Assembly: GCA_949825065.1 (NCBI GenBank)
Contig: OX463848.1
Span: 30,633,549-30,697,548 of the forward strand
Length of the DNA: 64,000 nucleotides
From: Odontocerum albicorne
Lineage: Eukaryota; Arthropoda; Insecta; Trichoptera; Odontoceridae
Direction of reading: 5' to 3'
Shown: positions 42,605-53,979 of the stretch, in pieces
Layout of the letters: every line of letters begins with the position of its first letter
Position numbering within the stretch: the first letter of the stretch is position 1
The notes under the pieces: model-generated
Database searches by the model: none
What the model was told of the DNA's origin: nothing
Seen by the model: the letters and a program-made list of their open reading frames with translations, nothing else
Program-made: the position numbers and the translations under genes

Positions 42605-43205
42605 TTTACATCAGCGTATTAGTTTCAACATTGATGTGTGAAAGTAAAACGTGGATGTTAAAAATTAATCTAAGGAGCTGAGTAAATGCAGCGAAAATGC
42701 GTGCACTGAAAAGAATATGTGATGTCGATGTATGACAAAATTAGTAATTTTAATATTTAGGATGAATGCTAGCTAAAATCTGATGTGTTGTAGGGAGAAA
42801 AGAGCACGTTGAGGTGGTTTGAACATGTTGAACACATGAGTAATAAAATATTGACTAAAAAATATAATTCAAGCATAAGTGGGAGTCGTGGTAGAGGACG
42901 GCTGAGAAAAATACCGTTGGACTAAGAAAAATAAATTTTGAAAATAGAGAAGGTAAGGAATAAGAGAAAAATGAACTGTATGATCAGATTTATAGAATAT
43001 TTTCAATCTGTCAATAATAGTGGGATTGCGTCCCGAGTTGGAGCACCCTTGAGGATAGTCTGCTTTCTTAACGGCGCTATATAAATCGTTATTTTATTAT
43101 TATTATGGATGTGGAGGAGGGGAAAGAAGCATGACGTGTTAGAAAAAATGGTGCTCTGTGCTCTATGTACAACTACATGGAAATAACGTGATGGTAACTA
43201 TGAAA
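42605..43205 (+). mobile_element. RTE-like LINE fragment (subfamily A) with an insertion
   Basis: The RTE part runs 42605-42979 (gtgaaagtaaaacgtggatg, atgcgtgcactgaaaagaat, cacgttgaggtggtttgaac, gtcgtggtagaggacggctg) and resumes at 43108 (tggatgtggaggaggggaaa, gtgctctgtgctctatgtac). Between them lies a LINE tail. Confidence 0.75.
42980..43107 (+). repeat. CR1/jockey-like LINE tail inserted in RTE copy
   Basis: About 128 bp ending ggagcacccttgaggatagt, ctgctttcttaacggcgcta, tataaatcgttatttta and TTATTA repeats. It interrupts the RTE sequence between atgaactgtatga and tggatgtgg, which are adjacent in intact copies. Confidence 0.7.
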
Positions 43206-43221
43206 TATTATTATACATACA

Positions 43222-43660
43222 TACGAGTACATACCATCACGCCATTTCTATTTCCGTGAGAATAGAGCGCCAGACCCTATCTCGACATACATCATTAGTC
43301 TCTTCTACGTCCATTCACCTTCTCATACAACTTCTACGTTTTCTCTGACTTTCTACGTTTTGTTCTTTCAGAATATCATTCACTTGATCCAACCATACTT
43401 TCTTTGGTCTTCCTCTCACACGCCTTCCACTCGCATTTGCAATGTATATCTGTTTCGTTAGTCTTTCTTGACTAATTCATTTCACATGCCTAAACCATCT
43501 CAGTGTGCTCTTCTTCAACACATTAGCTTTAAGTTCACATTTATCCCTAATCACTTTGATCTGTATTCTGCCATACATTGTTACTCCATGCATTTCTACA
43601 ACATTTATTATGTTCTTCTCAGTTTTTCTCATCCACGTTTCCACAATTTTACGTAAATAA
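43222..43660 (-). mobile_element. RTE-like LINE fragment (subfamily A)
   Basis: Plus-strand reading: catcacgccatttctatttc, aatatcattcacttgatcca, ttggtcttcctctcacacgc, accatctcagtgtgctcttc, cattgttactccatgcattt. A 65-codon minus-strand frame (43477-43674) reads VVEMHGVTMYGRIQIKVIRD and STLRWFRHV. Its 3-prime end holds a TACGAGTA octamer where other copies have plain TACATAC repeats. Confidence 0.8.
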
Positions 43661-43664
43661 ATAC

Positions 43665-44108
43665 ATATCATCACGTCGTGTCCCTTGCGGGCTAGACAGA
43701 GAAAAATACCTCAAAGCTTTTCTATCCAAGCACAAAACGGTCGCCTCCTCCATATTCATACATCTTGTCTTGCACAATATTTTATTATTCATACTTCTCA
43801 CTTTACCTTCTTTCAAAATCTGGTCCATTTAGTCCAGCCAAGCTTTCCTCGGTCTACCTCTTCCACGTACACATTACACTTCTGACTTGTATATTCGCTT
43901 AGTCATTTTTTTCGCTCCACGTATCCAAACCATCTCACAGCTCCTTTCGTAATCTTATTTAGAACATCAATTTTTGTCCATGCATTAATTTCTGAATGTC
44001 TTCATTTCACATTCTTTCAAATATTGACACCATTTTTTCTGAGTTAATCCATACATCGCACACACTTGTTACCATACTGTAGCGTGTTCTTCACTGTTTA
44101 CCACTTCA
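43665..44108 (-). mobile_element. RTE-like LINE fragment (subfamily B)
   Basis: catatcatcacgtcgtgtcc, cttgcgggctagacagagaa, cttttctatccaagcacaa, aatctggtccatttagtcca, cggtctacctcttccacgta, ccaaaccatctcacagctcc. Adjacent to, and in the same orientation as, a subfamily A copy. Confidence 0.75.
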
Positions 44109-44150
44109 AGCGAAATCAAAGGTTCTATAACCATAACCTTTGATTTCGCT
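44109..44150. repeat. Perfect 16-bp hairpin
   Basis: agcgaaatcaaaggtt (44109-44124) and its exact complement (44135-44150) are separated by 10 bases. It lies at the 5-prime (upstream) edge of the RTE-B fragment. Confidence 0.9.
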
Positions 44151-44534
44151 CCATTCATTTACAATTTTAAAATTAAATTACAAAGCCTTCGTTTTGAGTA
44201 TGGAGAGGTTTTCAATTTATTTCAGGAGAACATTACGATGATTTCCGTCTTGAATAATTTCGACGCTAATTCGTTTTTTTTTACGCGTGCTCTTTCCCCA
44301 TTGTTTGGCGGGAGACGGAGCCGTAACCGGGACCCATGGCGATGTGATGGTGTGATTGTATGGAATCAGCTCCGGTATTAAAACCCCATCGATATTTTTA
44401 AATCATCTAAATGTTCCTCACATATCATTTTGTAGAATATAATCATCATAATGACAGGGCACGAACGGTCGGCCTTTGTTATTGGCTTCTTGCAGGGATA
44501 ACAAACTTTTAACCGATTTACTGTGTCCGATATA
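44151..44534. other. No gene recognised
   Basis: The patch 44285-44345 (tttggcgggagacggagccg) is less AT-rich and unassigned. Confidence 0.4.
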
Positions 44535-45081
44535 ATGGGGCTTTCAAATTGAGCGTTTTTTTTAATTCTTGAATAAAACACACAATTTGGTTTTATTTCA
44601 AAAAACTTTTTATTGGTCATTGAAGTATTGTATAATGTATGACATTTAAACACTAAAAACAATATCCGCCAAATGTCCACCTCTTGCAGCTCCACAGATG
44701 TCCACTCTTTTGTCAAAATTTTCGATGACATTTTGGCATAAATGCGGTTCTAACTCACCAATAACGCGAATAGTTTTGTCCTTCAGCTCAGGAATCGATT
44801 GGGGGTCATTCTTATAGACCTGGCTTTTCACGTAACCCCAGAGAAAATAGTCCAACGGTGTCAGATCACATGATCTTGGTGGCGAATTAACATCACCGTT
44901 TCCGGAGATTACAATACATAAAATAATTCAACAATTTGAACGCGTTGTTGTATTTTATACGACTCCATTTTTATAAATGTCACACATTACACTTCTCAAA
45001 TGTCACTAGACTCAGGTAAGTTCGCGACGCCATCTGTGTTTTATCCAAGTATAAAAAAACCGCTCAATTTGTAAAACCCTT
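44535..45081 (-). mobile_element. Tc1/mariner deletion derivative, complete (547 bp)
   Basis: About 48-bp imperfect terminal inverted repeats (left ggggctttcaaattgagcg, right, reversed, agggttttacaaattgagcg) are flanked by TA (44533-44534 and 45082-45083). The minus strand keeps the first 17 or so transposase codons, fused by deletion to the C-terminal third. It shares the junction of the copy at 3084. It is non-autonomous but structurally a mobilisable MITE if a transposase exists. Confidence 0.85.
44646..44890 (-). pseudogene. Tc1/mariner transposase C-terminal third
   Basis: The minus-strand frame reads PPRSCDLTPLDYFLWGYVKS, QVYKNDPQSIPELKDKTIRV, then ELEPHLCQNVIENF and ICGAARGGHLADIVF. 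This is the region around the third catalytic Asp (SCDLTPLDYFLWG) to the C terminus in insect Tc1/mariner transposases. The first two catalytic Asp residues and nearly all the DNA-binding domain are deleted, so no enzyme can be made. Confidence 0.8.
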
Positions 45082-45083
45082 TA

Positions 45084-45719
45084 TGTATGAGTAGTACATT
45101 TAGTTGAAGAACCTTGCCAGCATTACGAATCGCAAGTATTTGAACTTGTGTGCATTAAATAAATTAATGTGGCACTGAGATCTATAACTTATGTTCTAAA
45201 AAGTTTTAAATACTAATTATTTATATTTTTATTCGAAGAAAGTTTATATTACTATTCATATAATATATTGTGTCATATTTTTAATGTATTGATATTTTTT
45301 TACTACAGCATTTTATCTAACTTAAGTTAACTTGTCACTTAAATAACTCGTTTGTCGTACCATAATTTCCGAACTCCTGGATTATTAAATTGCCGTCAGT
45401 GACCTGAGGAATTGTTATAAATATTCTTGAATGTTGCTTCTCCATTTTCAGTTTCGCTTTGCGCTTCAATTCTGTTGGCAACCGCCTGTTATGTGCTCCC
45501 TCTGCTGTTTATCTGATTCATCACTTAAATATGTCGAATTCGTACATTTATGTAATGTCTCTTTCGGAGTTAAGTGGATCTTATATCTTCAACCATACCG
45601 TAAAAAAACAACCAACCAGACGTTTCAGAAAATGAGCAAAATAATAATTATAATACATAAAAATTAAGTTTGAAGGTTATTTTACTCATCTGATTTTAAA
45701 AGATGTCGTTGTCTCGCTT
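45084..45719. other. No gene recognised
   Basis: AT-rich; the open frame at 45431-45667 is unrecognised. Confidence 0.4.
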
Positions 45720-46035
45720 CAAACAGGGACTTAAAAAAATGTTACATCTTGCTTTAATGACGAAATGTGTTTTTCCATAACTCATATTCTCTTGTCCTTT
45801 TCTATCAACGTTTTTTTTTATTTCCCAATCTCTGGTTACATTTGCAATTATTTTTTATTGTTTTTTTTAATGCCAAAAGTATGTTTAAGTAAAAAAAATC
45901 AAAATAACGTTGTCACCTTTAACCCAGCAATCATAACTAATCCGCATAACTATTATCTGGTAAGTTGGAAAAGATTGCCTTTCGACAATAAACTCGGCAT
46001 TTGTATTGTTTTTTACGATAAAGTATATAATTAAT
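45720..46035 (+). repeat. Dispersed repeat with a SINE-1-like 3-prime module (copy 2)
   Basis: Partner of 291-590: tgacgaaatgtgtttttcca, tctcttgtccttttct, tttcccaatctctggttaca, then ttggaaaagattgcctttcg and acgataaagtatataatt. The 89-codon frame here is a by-product. Confidence 0.45.
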
Positions 46036-48035
46036 AAAAAAATGGCAACAAATCTGTTTTAAAGTAACCGATTAGTTTTGGCAAGTATTTGCAAATTTTA
46101 AATGACGTTTTAAAGAATTTATTAATTCTAGTATTGATTACAATTTTTATTGAATTGTTCGTGTAAATATTCCAGATATTTATGTGTTTTCTATCTACAG
46201 CTCCCCTTTATTGAACCAGACTCTTTTAACACAAAATATTTTCTAATCGTTTTTTTTTCTCTATATAAAGATTACAATAATTATTATTTATTATCTGTAA
46301 AATTGTCAGACCAAAATTAAATTAGTCAACATTAAAAAAAAAGTTCCGAAATAAATTAATTTTCCGCTTTCAAATGACATTTTAATAACCTCAGCGTGAA
46401 TGCCTTTAAAATGAAGTATTTATAGAAAATGAAACGTTGAAATATAACTGACATTTTAATTTCGTTAATTGTCTACCGTCCACAATTATGAAATATGTAT
46501 TGCACGCTGTTTCATTAACTTTATTTTGAGAAGCAAGGAGTTAAAAATGTTTTTTTTTTGTCTACAAAAAAAACCTTTTAAAACGTACTTTTAAAATTGC
46601 TATTTATTTTTCAATATTAGTAAAAAATCGCCTGGTGATTACTCAAAACGTTGATGTTAGCACCGATAAAATAAATTAAGGATTTACCGGCATGTATTAT
46701 ATGATTCTTTTGGTTACATTTATATTTTTTTTATTACGTCAATTGTTTTTATTTATTTTTTGAATAAACACTCCTCTGCCTAACTATAGTATGTTAGGCA
46801 TATGCCTGTCCTAAGGCAGGTAAGTTTCAAGAAGCTAAACAAATAAATGAAGAAATAAATATTTAGTAATAAAAATCGCACTTCTACCGAAGACAAATAA
46901 AATCCCACCATAATCACATTACATCAACAAAGAGTATTTGACCTTTTCAGATCCGAATTAATTCTAAGGCTATAAAAATATATTCTTGCTTGTGAGTGCA
47001 TTATTTGCACTAAATGCAATATGATGTCGTATTAGTTTTGATAGATCTTTGTAGAAAGCGTCTTTCACTTATTTGTAGAAACAAAAACATCTAACAATCA
47101 ATCTAATCAAAAAACGAAACTGCACATGCAATGATTTTCTATTACATAATTTTGAACCAATTTTAGTCAAATACGAGTATATAATTTGTAAATCGGAATA
47201 ATTTTACTGAATTATTTAAATTCTGTTTATGTATGAATCATCTTAACCTGGATTATGACATTTTTGGAACGCCTTTAATATTTTTAGAACACCTTAAATA
47301 CTTTTGGAACGCCTTAAATACAAATATAGAGCCATCAAACGTGATAAAAAGTTCGAAATTTTTTTAATATAACATATACTACTGATATAAAATGAAAATC
47401 TAATTTACTTAAATTTTATTTAGTTATCACATACAAATGTCAGATGATAGTAATCGAAATATAATATTGCGCTTAATATCATACTTTATGCGTAGGCATC
47501 TGTGTACTTGAAATGACTCTGAACATTGTCTGATCATCTCGTAGGTCACCTTAGTTTGTGCGCATGCAATTTATTTCGAAATGTATGATCCGATTAAAAT
47601 TTATTACGTTGTTAAAGCCCTCCCATCCTTGGAGGCAAAATTAAGCGCTGCTTTGTCTTCAACACGAGACCTCTCGAATAGATTGGCTGCAGTCTGCAGC
47701 GCTATCCGGCACGGCCTTTAGACCTCATAGGAGCACACAATGAGGTTGAGTTGAAAGGTTTATTATTCGGCGTCTAGCCCGAGGCTCGGGGATTTATGCA
47801 TCATATGCATATTATTCCATATAATCACCTTGATCCTTTACAATGGAGATTCAATCTGAGGAAACGTAGGCTCGGCACATATTATTGTTTAGGATTCAAA
47901 TTCGATCAATTTTTTTTGTTCTTTATAAGAGTAGCAGCTAACTGAAGGGCAATAATACGTTAGGCATCCTTGTTATTTAGGTTTTGATTTTTAAAATTGG
48001 TTTAGATTCAAATTACCGTTTCTTATGCTTTTCAG
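46036..48035. other. Long stretch without recognised gene
   Basis: Very AT-rich. A triple of about 22 bp (ttttggaacgccttaaata) occurs at 47260-47328. A less AT-rich patch at 47615-47800 (gcgctatccggcacggcctt; gcgtctagcccgaggctcgg) is unassigned. Small palindromes lie at 46778-46820. Confidence 0.4.
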
Positions 48036-48184
48036 TTTATCGTTTTTGGACGATGAACATTCAATAGTACTAATAATAAAAGTATTTTTTCGAGACGTTA
48101 TTTTCAAAGGCGCTCTATCTCCGGAACCGAACTCTTTATTTTTGAAAGATCAAAAATATATAATAAGTTGGCATATATACGAAG
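48036..48184 (+). CDS. Weak candidate for a downstream exon
   Basis: A pyrimidine-rich acceptor (cgtttcttatgcttttcag) precedes 149 bases that end at gaag|gtagtg, a fair donor. The frame is open and compatible with the phase 2 exon end at 16241 (ag + t gives Ser). It would read SLSFLDDEHSIVLIIKVFFR and on to YIISWHIYE. It is AT-rich with no recognised domain, and phase agreement has a one in three chance. Treat as a guess. Confidence 0.12.
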
Positions 48185-48298
48185 GTAGTGACTGGAGCTA
48201 TTCGATTGGGTCCACTTCCCCGCATATGTTTAAAAATATATTTGGTTAAAAAACGCAAAATCTTACCAAAAGTAGACGAACTACAATGAAACCTTTTT

Positions 48299-48422
48299 AA
48301 ATCTTCCAATAATTGAAGTTGAATGTTTTAAATCTTCCAATAAGTGAAATTGAATGCTTTAAATCTTCCAATAAGTGAAGTTGAATGTTTTAAATCTTCC
48401 AATGAGTGAAGTTGAATGTTTT
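48299..48422. repeat. 31-bp tandem repeat, 4 copies
   Basis: aaatcttccaataagtgaag, ttgaatgtttt in four units with one to three changes each. Confidence 0.95.
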
Positions 48423-50829
48423 GGCGCTGAGAGAAAATTTAAAATTAGCGTATACATAATTCTGTTGATAAATATTTCTTTTTGATGAATTCAATATTTT
48501 TTAAGAAAAACATATTTAATAAGTAGAAGACTTGCCAAGAGAACATTGTCGTGTCAATATTTTGCAAACCAATGAAAACAAATACCAAAAAATAAATTAA
48601 TCAATTTTAAGAAATTTACTAACGTGGGCCAAAATTATAAATTAAAATTGAAAAGCTCATAAAATAAAGTTTTTCTTCATAATACAATGGTATTATGTTA
48701 AACGACATTTAACCAATAAACAAAATACTTCCAATCCAAGGTATCTAATTTTCATATCAACATTTAACAGATATTTGAAAATATCAAAAAAAGTCACGTG
48801 TGCTCGATTTAATAAAAAGTAACATTTTTTTAAAATAAATTCGTAGCAGACAGCTTTTTATTAAGCAATGGATATTTTTTGTTAATTTAAATAAATTACT
48901 TAAGACTTTGAGTTGAATTATTAAGTTTTTTATGCAAATCCAAGGTTTTTAATTTTTTTATATTAATTTAACAAAATTCACTGTAAATATACTGAAAGAA
49001 TAAATAATTTATTTTTTTAAGTCTTTCATACTATGAATAAGCAAGTCGACTTAGGTTAAGTAACTACATACATTCGATTCGCTGAGAAAAAAATAACCAG
49101 TTTTTCTCCATAAAACAAAACAGTCTTCATGAATAAATTACATTTATTTTGTTTTGCAAAAAAAGTAATAAATATCTTCAATTCACACTTCAATTTTGGT
49201 ATGTCAAAAATATAATTGATATTATTAACGTGGGGCTTTACAAATCTTTGCTCCTGGGAAAATATTTCAAAACGTATATTTGACATCACGACAATTTGAT
49301 TATCATTAAGTTATTTTATTACCTACTTTTTTAATTATTACTCATTTCAATCATGATCATTTTTTCTTTGAATTTTTTAAGACTATCTAATTATCTTGAT
49401 GATTCGTCCCAGTTCAAATGATTTGTTACCACTTAACCTTCAATGGTATCTTTAAATTAACGAAGGCATTAAACGTATAGTGTATGTATAATTTCAAAGT
49501 ATTCTCTTTCTATACCTTGGACAGATTTTGGCATTATTGGTAGATGTTACTACAGTATACTAACACAAACAGCTTAATGATTCCTAACACCTTATGCTTG
49601 GCCAAATATCAACAAAAAATCAAGACTTAGGTCACGCAGGAGTTTTATATGACCTCCCATAACCCCCTTGAAGGCTATCCGGAATGTGAGTGTGTCGATT
49701 CCTGGAGAGCACAAACTGATACCTAGAGGACATAGATAGAACCTTCGGAGGGCCTACCGGCGAGTCTTATGGAAGTCTCTTTATCACCTACACACTCATG
49801 TGGGTAGCTCAAAAAAAGATGGAGGACTGTCGCAAAGGATGCACCATTATGGGCGTATGTCAACATTCAATCAATGTCGCGTCTGATAGTTTACTCACTG
49901 TGACCCGTTAGCTGCTCGTAAGGTCTGCAGAAGGGAAGTCCTGATCCATCATAACAGCACATTTCTAGGCTGATCGGGATATAGAATAGAACGATGTATT
50001 AAGCTCCGCCCTTTAATTAATCCTTGTCATGATGCTTTTGAAAATAAGGTATTTTTGTTAGTTAGAAATCTGTCGATAATTTATGTTGGGACATCAATTT
50101 GTCACAAATATGCATAAGTAAGTGTGCTTTTCATTTATTTTCAAACCAATGAGCGATTTGGTATCAAGCGCGCATTTTTCAAAATATTTATAAATTGCGT
50201 TTCTCGCTCTGTTATGATTTGAAAATTTAAAGTACTTTTAAAATATGAATAATATAAACAGGATTAAGCCCCAGGACTCAGATATTTTATATTGCAATAT
50301 AAAATTAATTTTAAAAAATACATTGAAAATATATTTAGCACAAACCTAGTTTGTAAATAAATTTATGTATAATAAAACAAATGCAAGGAACATAAAGTGA
50401 CCACATAGTGATTGTAATATGATATTCAGGATTTCATTTCCTCACCAAACCGAAAACAACGTACGAGATTTTTTATTTTTTATTTCTGAGCAAAATCTAA
50501 ATCGTTAAATACGTTGTATAAATTAATATCAACTTACTGAATCATTTAAATTTGTTGTCTTTCAACGTTTGTGGTCAATTGCTGTGTCAAATATATTTAA
50601 GTTTTAATTTCAAGATAACTAATTTATAGTTATAGTTAAATGTTTCATTTGGATATAATTCGTAAAACTATTTTTGAACTTGATTTCCGTCCCTATACGT
50701 ATAAACAATTTTCGACTGTAAATCGATTCGACACAATTGCATGTGGCTTAATTTGTTTTTTTTTTTTCATTTATTAACTAACGTTTTTTTATATGCAAAT
50801 CGATCCAATTACTTTATATAAAAGCATTT
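48423..50829. other. Long stretch without recognised gene
   Basis: AT-rich apart from 49620-49990, which is clearly less AT-rich (gacctcccataacccccttg; aaccttcggagggcctaccg). That island has stops in all frames I tried, so it is perhaps old transposon DNA. Confidence 0.4.
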
Positions 50830-51126
50830 GTGGAGAATAATTCAGATACATTTCGAACAGCTGCCTGTTTATCGATTTCCGTTAATTTGGGAAGCAGTGG
50901 ACCCTGGATGCTGGCCAGCGGACCAATCAATCGTCCTGTCCAAGATGCAGATTTGATCGACGATAACTTGACTGATCTGCATCACAATATCTCGAGGAAT
51001 CATGACTGCCCCCGTATAAATTGTTCTGGCCCATTGTCCCTTCGTCATATCTTTTCATCTCCATTTTTTTTATTCCACAAGAAAGGAAATGGTCCTTTTA
51101 AATTGGATTCTTTATTTATTATTTAA
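50830..51126 (+). other. Less AT-rich island with a 98-codon open frame
   Basis: 50860-51050 stands out in composition within very AT-rich flanks. The plus-strand frame reads NLGSSGPWMLASGPINRPVQ, then DADLIDDNLTDLHHNISRNH and DCPRINCSGPLSL. The minus strand is also open for a long stretch (RTIYTGAVMIPRDIVMQISQ). I recognise neither. An acceptor-like tttcgaacag precedes it. It could be an exon, a conserved noncoding element or transposon debris. Confidence 0.3.
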
Positions 51127-51489
51127 TTGCATTTCTGCATTTTTTCGTGTAAAGCATTTATTCATCGTATTAATTAAACTTCAACTGAATATATCAGTTA
51201 AGTATTTTTTGGTATTTATTTGCATGGTAATGTTTAATTTGGAATTTATATTATTATACTTAATATAATATAATATTTTAATTACTTTCAATATTTAAAT
51301 ATCAGTTTTTAACATATAAGATTGGATTATTTTAACACATTGAAAGTATTATAGTAAATTGCATTCTTGAAGAAATAAATATTTAGAAGTTTTCGCTACA
51401 TGTACGAGTATGACATTGTTTTTTATCGTTTTGACATTTAACACGAATTTATAACTATTTGTTGTTCTTTACATTTGTCAGGCTCGATA
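51127..51489. other. No gene recognised
   Basis: Very AT-rich; nothing recognised. Confidence 0.5.
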
Positions 51490-51580
51490 ATTTTTAATAA
51501 TAATAAAACCTTTATTCCTGTCGGTGTGCAGGGAAGTGCAATGCGATAAAAGGCACAAATTTGAAGTGTATATATTATAC
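51490..51580 (-). repeat. LINE-type 3-prime tail
   Basis: The minus strand reads cgcattgcacttccctgcac, accgacaggaataaaggttt and ends in TTATTATTA. This is the style of a non-LTR retrotransposon terminus, different from the 25285 type. Confidence 0.45.
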
Positions 51581-53129
51581 ATATAAAAGTATAAAAATAC
51601 AATACACAAAAACATTCATAAAAATTTAGAGAATAAGAAACTCGAAAAAGACTATCAAAACAAAATAAAAGAAATAATAACTACGAGTATATAAAACTTA
51701 CCAGTGAAATCTTTTCAATTTGTTTTTATTTTTCTTTTTTTTTCAATTCGTAAGTAACTTTTCAATTCGTAAGTAAATAACATACATACCGTGATTAGAA
51801 TTTGTGATACATTTTCGATTGTATTGTAGAATTTTTGCCACTTTCTTTAGAATATTTTCATTTGGTGTTACAATACTCAACATATTTATTCCACGCGTGT
51901 CGAAGACTCGAAAGCCGAAGACTTCCGAAAGCGGACCTGTTCACAGATTGAATTATAAAGTGTCATCATAGATTTATGACAGAAATTCAGATTTTGACTA
52001 TAATAATAATTTTAACGATGGATTTAGACATTGCCCGCGAAAATGTATTATGCTAATGCATTATACTGGCAAGGTCAACACGAATGTTTTCCTGTTAAAA
52101 GATATTTCTGAATTTCAAAATCTATGGATTATGTAAATTGACCAAAAAATGTCACGTGGCATTAAAAAGTCATTTTTCTTGATTTTTTTGTTATTTATTG
52201 AAAAACTTACAAAGAATCTGCTTTTTACGTTTTATAGCTTTTAGATTTATTTAAATTTTATAGCGAATTCGTAATGGGAGGCGTTAAGTTGTCACATAAA
52301 CTTTGCACAGGAGATAAGTCAATTTTTTATGGATTATCAACATTATATGAGGGGGTCCATATTTGAGTAATAAAAATATTCGTTAACCTTTGCTGCTTTT
52401 AAAATTGGAAATCAATAAAAGTGCCTCTTTTGAATAATACTTTTTAAAGCTTTTTGAAACAAAATAACAATTATTGATCCGTTTCTTTTATATATATAAT
52501 ATATTTTTTTATGTGAATATGAACTCGTTTTTATTTTTTTGCTTGGAACAAATTAATATATTGTAATACAGTTGTTCCATTAGTTTTGATACTTATTTTT
52601 TTTTATTAATAACTATGGGTGGGAATATTTTTAAATTGTTTTAATGTTCTGTATTTTATAAAGCTCAGTTGCTCTATCTTTAATGCTATTTACATTTTCT
52701 GAACTTTTTAATTCGACTTATTTATGCACAAAAATAAGGAACTTAAAACACACAATTTTAGTTAATCCTTTGCATGAAAAAAAAAACCCATTTAAATGTA
52801 TTAAATTTGATTTTCAATTTTTTTGTTTTATATAAAAATCTTTTCAAATAAATCTCCAGTTACTACAGCTTTTAATTAGTAATTTCACACAGTTCCGTAT
52901 TTCGATCTCTTTGCGTCATTATAATTCTATAGAACCTTCTAAAATATGCGTGTACACCCACATTATCACAGCGTTACACAAATGTCAACCACCTTGCTTT
53001 GATATCCTACTCAGAGCAGTTCTCCAAATGTATAGGAGTTTAGTTTATAATGAAATGAGATAAAACATATCAGTTCTACGTATTCCACACCCCATCTCTC
53101 ATATGTGTATCAATCCATTTCAATTATAG
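51581..53129. other. No gene recognised
   Basis: AT-rich. A 17-bp duplication (cttttcaattcgtaagtaa) is at 51740-51777. Confidence 0.45.
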
Positions 53130-53470
53130 CTTTATACTTCTCTAAATTGGGAAGATTTCTCAGAATGGATGGCACTGTTACTCTATGCACCTCAATCAAT
53201 GCACTCTCGTAAAAATCGGCTCACATGGATTCTGTACTTTCTTACTTCTCTTATCAAATAAAAGCTATAGTAAAATCTCCTTTCTTTGGTCTCCTCTACA
53301 ACGTCCATCACTTTGGTATCCTCTACAACGTCCATCACTCATATTTGCGCTGTATATTTTTATTGTGTTAGTTTTTCTTCATTAATTCGTTCTATATATC
53401 CAAATCATCTCAGATAGCTCTTCTTCATTAGACTTAATATATCAGCTTTGCTTCTGGTGTCTTATTCTTA
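53130..53470 (-). mobile_element. RTE-like LINE fragments, rearranged
   Basis: 53280-53470 is in family order (tttggtctcctctacaacgt, ccatcactcatatttgcgct, ccaaatcatctcagatagct) with a 27-bp duplication at 53286/53314. The block at 53170-53215 (gttactctatgcacctcaat) belongs upstream in the element, so two pieces are joined out of order. Confidence 0.6.
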
Positions 53471-53979
53471 ACTTAGGTATCAAGATTTTTTTTAATCATT
53501 AGCTGCATGGTTTCATCAAAAGTTCCTAATGAAAATTGTTAATGTAAAAATAATGATTGTTAAATTGATTTTAAATGTTAGTGTATCAAAAAGCAACATT
53601 TAGACATTATACAAAACACTTATCTTAAGTAGCTCTAAATGTCATGAAAAATTAAAATCAATTAAATTTAATACATTTTGTTTTTGGTTTTTTCTTTTGT
53701 TTCATCCAAGAATATTGATGATGAAGAAATGGATGTTACTATTATATATGTCAACATCCCATTCGCGTTCTGAATTTATTTGTAATTTTAACATTTTGAG
53801 ACATTTTCTTCATCAAATAAATTAAATTTTGATAGTCAAAGTATATTTTAAAAAGTTGTTTTAACAAAAAGAAAATCGTATGCAATACAATAAAAATGTA
53901 ATGCAATGCAGTACAATACAAAAACATTAAAGTTTGTTATTTTAGTTCAATACTTCAAATAATAATTATTATTCTTAAT
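53471..53979. other. No gene recognised
   Basis: AT-rich, with a short atgcaatacaataaaaatgt / aatgcagtacaatacaaaa run near 53880-53920. Confidence 0.45.

Noticed and set aside
44285..44345. Short GC-rich patch as a promoter or CpG island
   Set aside because: It is about 60 bp, has no initiator/DPE pair that I can find, and leads to no coding exon.
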